This document shows positions 59,132 to 64,000 of a stretch of DNA of 64,000 nucleotides, one piece after another. Under the pieces are notes generated by a model, which saw only the letters and a program-made list of their open reading frames with translations, was not told the DNA's origin and made no database searches. The translations under genes and the position numbers were made by a program. The DNA is taken from assembly GCF_030381805.1 (NCBI RefSeq), contig NZ_JAUDRH010000005.1, positions 248,001 to 312,000 on the forward strand. Reading direction: 5' to 3'. Origin of the DNA: Chlorogloeopsis sp. ULAP01 (GTDB taxonomy: Bacteria > Cyanobacteriota > Cyanobacteriia > Cyanobacteriales > Nostocaceae). Positions within the stretch are counted from its first letter, which is position 1, and every line of letters begins with the position of its first letter.

Positions 59132-61735
59132 TTATGGTTGCTTAAAATTCAACTCTTGGAATGCTTCTGAAGAGTCTTCAAGTTTTAAACTCCCAGCTAA
59201 TTTACCGTTAATTAGCAATTCGTAGTCACCTTGTTGTAAACCTTCCAGATAATACACTCCCGCACTGTTAGTAAAAGAAAATTTTCGTTTGCCTGTATCT
59301 GCTTCCATAGCTTCTAGTCTGGCACCAGCAACAGCATTACCTTGGATATCTGTAACAACTCCAGAGCGAGTGTAGGAGCGGATGAGCGGTATCATGACAG
59401 GAGTGTAACTACCAGCAACTACATCAATAGCTAAGGAATCAGTAGCAGTTTGCCAATCAGGTGGGAAGCCAGCAGGATCGAGATCCAGGCGATATGCTCC
59501 TGGTGCAAGACGTACATAAGCGCGATCGCCTTTTATATCTGGTTGCCAAGACTGAATTGGTTTGTTATTCACTACCAACATTGTCCCCAAATTATCTGTA
59601 TAAACTTTTTCGCCTGCATCATGTTTACCGTTATTGTTGCGATCAAAAAAGGGCTGAATCAACAAACCACCTTGGGTACGGAAGTAGTTAGAACGCATAT
59701 CCCCTGGTGCAATACCACCTTGCAAGTTCAAGTTAGACACTAAATCAATACTGAAAGTTGGTTGATCGGAAGTCAGGGAAATACCTTGATAACGCCCCCG
59801 CACCATCATGCCTGGTAGTACTGTTGTTCCAACAAAGGCGACAATGCCATTACCTTGAGAACCAATTCCATAGCCTAGTTGCGCTTCCCACAGATAATTA
59901 CCATCAATTACCCGTTGTGGGGAACGATATCGCCAACCCAAGGAAAGCAAATTATCATCGTCATTGAGATTGCGAGTTTCGTAATTTAAAAGCAGTGAAT
60001 TTCCGGTAATACCACCTTGAGAGAAGTTGTAGCTTAATTCCGAAAAAGTACCAATCTCACTGCCCTGCTGGTTCAGTTCCATCTTGCCGAGACGTTGCAA
60101 TAAGTTCCAGCGCAAGTGATTTTCTGTATCTAAGCTAGTACGGGCAAAGGTAAAGAAATTTTTACCGCTAAAGTTAAGTTGTACCCCACCGGCAGTAGCA
60201 TCGCGACTGTCAGTAGTGGCAAATAAGCTAAAACCAGAAAACAAATTCCAATTAACGTTAAAACGATTAGAAAGAAAATCGTTCGTAAATACGGCACTAA
60301 ACTTAGAAGATGGCTCATAACGAATGTCTGCAATTACATCAAATTCACTGCCTCCAAGTGCTGAAACTGCTACCTGTACAGGAAAATTTGTCGGACGATA
60401 AAATACTTCTGCTAATCCTTGCAAAGATTCGTCATACACTCCCCCTACCCCTACTGTTAAGTTTTCTGATAAACCAAAACGTCCAGCTATTCCACCTCGA
60501 AACTCAGAGAATTCACCCAAAAAACTTTCATTTCCAGCGAATTTCCGTTCCCACCCACCAGAACCAACCCAGGCGAAAGCACCTGCGGGAATTTGTCCTA
60601 AGACTGTAGAAAATGTCGCTTCCCGAATTTCGGGTTGTGCTGTCAGTCGTCCTTCGGGATAAAGTAAGACACGATAGTTACCACCAAAGAATTGATTATC
60701 ACTTTTGATGTTCTCAAAACGGTAAATGCCGGAAGAATCTACCAAAACTTCGGTAATTACCCTGTCACCAAAAGCTGGCATTAACCGCACTAAAGTACCT
60801 GGTTTTGCTTCACCAGTAATTGTGCGTCCAATTTGGGCTGCTTGCAAACGTTGGCGCGGATCTGATAAACCACCCCCAAAGGGTTGAGTAGGAACAAAAC
60901 CTTGGCGTTCAATGAAGGTAAAACCCCAGTAATTCCCAGATTCCTGACTTTGCCAAAAAGTTGGATGGGAACCAACAAAATAATCTGTTCGGTTGGTTTG
61001 TCGCAGAAATTCTGCCTCTGCAATATTCCAGGTTTGCTGATTTTGTAAGTCTTGTTGATTGACACGAGTAAACCATGAACCACCTGCAACTGTACCAACA
61101 GCAAGAAAATCTCCTCGATAATTGGTTGAGGAACTAGTGGTACTGCTAGCATTAACTTTTTGTTCAACTGCTGCTATGTTCAAACTCCCTGGTTTGAAAT
61201 GTGGCAATCCTTCTAAAACTATGGGAGTATCTGTTAATTCGGCTTGCTGGCTGGATTGGTTTAGCCAAGGTATTTCCAAGACAATAGCGTATTCTTGAAT
61301 ATCAAATTTCCCTGCTACCCCAAACAGTGTTTGTAAATCTGCAATCGAAAATACTAACCCTAATTCTGAATCAGTGCGAAGTTTTTTCGGATCGATACGC
61401 GTAACAACTCCAGATGATCGCACTTCCAATTGACCATCTGCTAAAGTAGTAACATTTAATTTTAATGCTTTAATTACTGCTTCATAGGGCAAAAGCCAAT
61501 TTTCAAAATCAATTGCTTCGGTTCCATTTTCTTTTCCCCGCACCAACATACTGGGGATCATATTCCGTTTACCCACAGTTATACCTACAGTGATGAGGTT
61601 GGATTCATTTGAGTTTTTTTGGGTTTCGGAAGTGATAACAGGAGTATTGGCTGTTGCTGGTGTGATAATTATTTGCCACCTCAAAGCGATCGCTGCTAGC
61701 AAGCAACTACTAACTACCAGTGATTTCTTTAGCAT
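59132..61735 (-). CDS. Usher-like outer membrane protein of the archaic chaperone-usher family
   Basis: An 867-aa secreted protein with signal peptide MLKKSLVVSSCLLAAIALRW ... ATANT. An N-terminal periplasmic domain (about 40-190, with VRGKENGTEAIDFENWLLPY and VGITVGKRNMIPSMLV) precedes a long beta-strand-rich barrel region (about 200-700; e.g. EFSEFRGGIAGRFGLSENLT, VGVGGVYDESLQGLAEVFYR) and a C-terminal plug/carboxypeptidase-regulatory-like domain (GVVTDIQGNAVAGARLEAME). The order fits an outer-membrane usher that assembles fimbriae; similarity to classical PapC/FimD is only general, so it is a divergent usher. Last gene of the operon, after the chaperone with a hairpin at 61766-61790 in between. 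Confidence 0.75.
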   Translation of the reverse strand: MLKKSLVVSSCLLAAIALRWQIIITPATANTPVITSETQKNSNESNLITVGITVGKRNMIPSMLVRGKENGTEAIDFENWLLPYEAVIKALKLNVTTLADGQLEVRSSGVVTRIDPKKLRTDSELGLVFSIADLQTLFGVAGKFDIQEYAIVLEIPWLNQSSQQAELTDTPIVLEGLPHFKPGSLNIAAVEQKVNASSTTSSSTNYRGDFLAVGTVAGGSWFTRVNQQDLQNQQTWNIAEAEFLRQTNRTDYFVGSHPTFWQSQESGNYWGFTFIERQGFVPTQPFGGGLSDPRQRLQAAQIGRTITGEAKPGTLVRLMPAFGDRVITEVLVDSSGIYRFENIKSDNQFFGGNYRVLLYPEGRLTAQPEIREATFSTVLGQIPAGAFAWVGSGGWERKFAGNESFLGEFSEFRGGIAGRFGLSENLTVGVGGVYDESLQGLAEVFYRPTNFPVQVAVSALGGSEFDVIADIRYEPSSKFSAVFTNDFLSNRFNVNWNLFSGFSLFATTDSRDATAGGVQLNFSGKNFFTFARTSLDTENHLRWNLLQRLGKMELNQQGSEIGTFSELSYNFSQGGITGNSLLLNYETRNLNDDDNLLSLGWRYRSPQRVIDGNYLWEAQLGYGIGSQGNGIVAFVGTTVLPGMMVRGRYQGISLTSDQPTFSIDLVSNLNLQGGIAPGDMRSNYFRTQGGLLIQPFFDRNNNGKHDAGEKVYTDNLGTMLVVNNKPIQSWQPDIKGDRAYVRLAPGAYRLDLDPAGFPPDWQTATDSLAIDVVAGSYTPVMIPLIRSYTRSGVVTDIQGNAVAGARLEAMEADTGKRKFSFTNSAGVYYLEGLQQGDYELLINGKLAGSLKLEDSSEAFQELNFKQP

Positions 61736-61765
61736 AATATTACAAAACTAAGTATAAACACATAA

Positions 61766-61790
61766 AAAGACGTTAAATATCAACGTCTTT
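61766..61790 (-). terminator. Hairpin with U-run between chaperone and usher genes (attenuator)
   Basis: A perfect 9-bp stem, AAAGACGTT and AACGTCTTT, with a 7-nt loop GATATTT. On the transcript the stem is followed by TTTATG, giving UUUUU at its base. It lies 65 bases after the chaperone stop and 31 before the usher start, so it could lower usher expression relative to the genes before it. Confidence 0.65.
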
Positions 61791-61855
61791 GTAGGTTTAT
61801 TATTCCCAAATTCCACTGTGAAACTTATACTTTAGTGTAATATTTATAACAAAAA

Positions 61856-62686
61856 TTATTTCTTTTCTGAGGCAGTAGTGGATTTTGGAATCGTCAAATT
61901 TACATTAAATGGGAGCTTACTTTTGTTGCTATCCTCACCCCATAACAACTCACCACTAAGTTGATATTGACCGGGTGTAAGATTTTCTTTGCCAGGATAA
62001 TTAAATAATAAGTTGCGATCGCTTTCGGCAACAACAGCAGTCGCATCTACTTTACCAGTTTTAACAACGGTTCCTCCACGACGTAAAATCCAATTGATGC
62101 TGGGACGAACAGTAGCTTTACCACTGTTGCGAACTAATAGCTGAATTTGCTTTTGCCGTGTATTGAAACTAGCATTATCTACCGCTAATTTCGGAGCAAG
62201 ATTACCTTTACGGACATAGAAAGTCACACCGATGCGTGTTGCCAAAGTAACATTATTGCCAGCACTATCCTTAGACTCATTCAGAGTTTCGTTGAACACA
62301 ACAGCTCGATATTCACCTTCAGCAAGATTGGGGGCTAATCTACCGATCAAACGTACCCGTCGACTTTCTCCTGGTTTAATAGTTAATTCACGCGGTGAGA
62401 ATTGCAGATATGGAGTAAGATTATTGGCACTGCTGGTAGGCAGAGTTTGAAATCCTGTATCTCGGCTATAAGTGAAAGGTTCGGCGTAGACACGCACGCG
62501 AGAGGGGGTATTGCTAGTATTTGTGATTGTGATTATACTCTGGGCTTGTCCGCGATCAGCTTTAGCTTCAATGACTAACGGAGAAACGCTCATTTGTGCA
62601 GAAGCTTTACCGGAAAACAGAATTAGGCTAGAGAAACAAGCCCCAAAAACAGCTTTCAACAGCCAAGTATTACGAACCATATTCAT
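61856..62686 (-). CDS. Periplasmic fimbrial chaperone (PapD/Csu type)
   Basis: A 276-aa secreted protein with signal peptide (LKAVFGACFSSLILFSGKAS, cleaved near SAQ). The first Ig-like domain has SVSPLVIEAKADRGQAQSII, TNTSNTPSRVRVYAEPFTY and the G-strand-preceding LTIKPGESRRVRLIG with the family Arg-rich segment; then GEYRAVVFNETLNES. The second domain is VRNSGKATVRPSINW. Chaperones of this type cap fimbrial subunits by donor-strand complementation. The ATG shares its first base with the TAA stop of the upstream subunit gene (TAATG), so the two are translationally coupled. Start at 62686; ATG at 62680 is an alternative. Confidence 0.88.
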   Translation of the reverse strand: MNMVRNTWLLKAVFGACFSSLILFSGKASAQMSVSPLVIEAKADRGQAQSIITITNTSNTPSRVRVYAEPFTYSRDTGFQTLPTSSANNLTPYLQFSPRELTIKPGESRRVRLIGRLAPNLAEGEYRAVVFNETLNESKDSAGNNVTLATRIGVTFYVRKGNLAPKLAVDNASFNTRQKQIQLLVRNSGKATVRPSINWILRRGGTVVKTGKVDATAVVAESDRNLLFNYPGKENLTPGQYQLSGELLWGEDSNKSKLPFNVNLTIPKSTTASEKK

Positions 62687-63135
62687 TACGGCACAATTGT
62701 AAATTTAATTCCGTATCTATAGTTCCCAGGAGCAAGCAAACTTCCTTTATCAACAAATAAATTTATGACAACAGGAGTGGTTCCTACAGGTAAAGATAAT
62801 GGCGAACCACTACGAGAATTAGTTGAACCACCGTTTGCAGTTTCTACTGTCACAAGGGAAGATACAGGCTGGAAAGCTGGCCCGGCAATCTGAATCGGCT
62901 CAGATACACTTAGACTAACAGGCTCTTTACAGTTAACAGAAATTTGCGTAGGAGAGCCGCCAGCAGTGCTAAAACTAACTAACTGAGTTGGCAAAGTTCC
63001 ACCATCACCTACTAACTCACCAGAGGAAATTTGAGAAAAAGTACAAGTATCGGTACTTTGAGCGTAAGTTTTGGGCGCTATAACTATAGTAATCGTTACT
63101 ATAAGAAATGAAAATAAGACCAAGTGAGAAATCAT
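62686..63135 (-). CDS. Spore-coat-U/CsuA-type fimbrial subunit
   Basis: A 149-aa secreted protein with a signal peptide (LFSFLIVTITIVIAPKTYA). The mature part shows the spore-coat-U pattern: TDTCTFSQISSGELVGDGGT, PTQISVNCKEPVSLSVSEPI, and the C-terminal PGNYRYGIKFTIVP. Two cysteines (DTC and NCK) likely form a disulfide. It has a closing strand like the third copy at 63819. Next to chaperone and usher, it is a subunit or minor subunit of an archaic fimbria. ATG 63135. Confidence 0.85.
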   Translation of the reverse strand: MISHLVLFSFLIVTITIVIAPKTYAQSTDTCTFSQISSGELVGDGGTLPTQLVSFSTAGGSPTQISVNCKEPVSLSVSEPIQIAGPAFQPVSSLVTVETANGGSTNSRSGSPLSLPVGTTPVVINLFVDKGSLLAPGNYRYGIKFTIVP

Positions 63136-63290
63136 TTAGAATTTTTTTGAACGTGACTGTATTTTTAATAAAATCATGAGCTACTACAATTTAGGTATTA
63201 AAAATAACATAGTAGAGTAGGCAATGCCCACCCTACTGATACCATTTTGGATTTTAGATTTTTGATGCTAAAACTCAACTTACAAAACTG
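63136..63290. other. 155-bp spacer with a hairpin between two subunit genes
   Basis: Carries an imperfect inverted repeat at 63212-63236 (GTAGAGTAGGCA ... GCCCACCCTAC) of the common GGTGGGCA type. It could partly block read-through between subunits. Confidence 0.5.
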
Positions 63291-63764
63291 TTACGGCGTC
63301 ACGGTTAATGTCACTTTGTAGTCATAAGTACCAGGAGTCAGAGGGCTACCTTTGTCTACATACATATCCACGTTTAGCATTGTTGGACTACCAACTGGGA
63401 GCATCATGGGAGAACCACCGTTGGCAAAAGTTGAGCCAGATGATGAGTTCACAAATGCGTCTGCAAACATGGGAGTAAAGGTAGGACCTCCAGTTTGTAC
63501 AGGTTGTGATACTGTTAGCTGAGAAGGAGCATTACAAGTAACAGAAACTTGACCGAATGCTCCTCCAGTAAAGCCACCAGCTAATGCTGTTGGATTAGAT
63601 GGCTGATTCATTCCCAAACTACCGGGTGTAACTTGATCAAAATTACAAGCACCACCAACAGTTCCAGTAAAAGGAACATCAACAGTTTGAGCCATTGTTT
63701 TGGGAGCAAGAGCAACGCTACCCACAAGTATCAAAGCAGCAGTTAATAAAGAACGACGAATCAT
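63291..63764 (-). CDS. Spore-coat-U/CsuA-type fimbrial subunit
   Basis: A 157-aa secreted protein, signal peptide MIRRSLLTAALILVGSVALA, cleaved near MAQ. The mature part has FTGTVGGACNFDQVTPGSLG, QVSVTCNAPSQLTVSQPVQT, VDMYVDKGSPLTPGTYDYKV, then TLTVTP. Two cysteines (ACN and TCN) are placed as in CsuA/B pilins. It ends with the strand TYDYKVTLTVTP that also ends the partial third copy. Start ATG at 63764 after AGGAAATTGTGC; a GTG at 63770 is possible. Confidence 0.88.
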   Translation of the reverse strand: MIRRSLLTAALILVGSVALAPKTMAQTVDVPFTGTVGGACNFDQVTPGSLGMNQPSNPTALAGGFTGGAFGQVSVTCNAPSQLTVSQPVQTGGPTFTPMFADAFVNSSSGSTFANGGSPMMLPVGSPTMLNVDMYVDKGSPLTPGTYDYKVTLTVTP

Positions 63765-63818
63765 ATGCACAATTTCCTAAAATAACGAGGTAAATCTTTT
63801 GATCAACAGGAAAATTAA

Positions 63819-64000
63819 TTATGGAGTCACAGTTAAGGTGACTACGTAAGTGTAAGTTCCTGGTGTAAAACCATCCGGGCGTTCAACCAACATAGCCACC
63901 TCTAAATTGGTACTACCCTCAGGTAAAGTAGTACTCCCACCGCCAACATTGCTGCTCACGCTAGTTGAACCAAATTTCAGAAACCCAACATATGTTGTCC
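63819..64000 (-). CDS. Partial third spore-coat-U-type fimbrial subunit
   Basis: The last 60 codons of a gene that starts beyond the right edge. They read TTYVGFLKFGSTSVSSNVGG, then GSTTLPEGSTNLEVAMLVER, then PDGFTPGTYTYVVTLTVTP and TAA (63821-63819). The terminal strand matches the two neighbouring subunits, so it is another secreted subunit of the same family. It precedes the 63291 gene by 54 bp and is in the same direction, so it is probably the first part of the operon seen here. Confidence 0.85.
   Translation of the reverse strand, partial: TTYVGFLKFGSTSVSSNVGGGSTTLPEGSTNLEVAMLVERPDGFTPGTYTYVVTLTVTP

Overview
The window looks like chromosomal DNA of a filamentous, probably heterocyst-forming cyanobacterium (Nostocales). 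The evidence is frequent HIP1 octamers (GCGATCGC) inside and between genes, chlorophyll and bilin genes (chlH, ho1), an xisH/xisI pair, large GAF/PAS histidine kinases, an ABA4-like protein, and AT-rich spacers filled with the low-complexity and hairpin repeats typical of these genomes. The genus cannot be fixed from the sequence alone.

Layout. 1-8.2 kb: edge of a small membrane protein, purU, a WD40 protein, a small gene broken by one in-frame stop, a class I aminotransferase, and a large NDP-forming acyl-CoA synthetase fused to a GNAT domain. 8.5-15.4 kb: a coiled-coil protein, a serine hydrolase, cytochrome bd oxidase (cydAB), a TSUP transporter and an AAC(3)-type acetyltransferase. 15.6-23.2 kb: a signalling block of a multi-PAS kinase overlapping a response regulator, a hybrid kinase, a GAF protein and an NTF2-like protein. 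23.4-33.6 kb: rfbB, xisI with a nonsense-interrupted xisH, chlH, an LpxB-like glycosyltransferase, a ketopantoate reductase-like enzyme and a fasciclin protein. 34-45 kb: cell-envelope genes (murJ, an LCP ligase, manC, yidD, a UbiB kinase, ABC-2 transporter parts, glmM). 45.6-51.3 kb: ho1, a CobW GTPase, an ABA4-like protein and a cluster of uncharacterised genes. 51.5-58.9 kb: a frameshifted fused restriction-modification gene, two tRNA-Leu genes (one lying inside what looks like a split second tRNA), an M48 protease, murA, a SpoU methyltransferase and a thioesterase. 59.1-64 kb: an archaic-type chaperone-usher fimbrial operon running off the right edge.

How the genes work together. Envelope synthesis recurs: murA and glmM feed peptidoglycan precursors, murJ flips lipid II, the LCP enzyme attaches glycopolymers, manC and rfbB make activated sugars, and yidD assists membrane insertion. 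chlH and ho1 start the two tetrapyrrole branches (chlorophyll and bilin). The last five genes form one secretion and assembly unit: subunits, chaperone and usher.

The most unusual signals are: intergenic-type repeats lying in frame inside three otherwise conserved genes (a histidine kinase, chlH and the LpxB-like gene); a 66-bp element in four copies and longer composite inverted repeats; a DNA methyltransferase fused to an EcoO109I/PmeII-like nuclease and broken by one base; a tRNA-in-tRNA arrangement; a murA whose best start is AUU behind a perfect ribosome-binding site; and a hairpin-U attenuator between chaperone and usher. I see no CRISPR array, transposase, rRNA or phage module.
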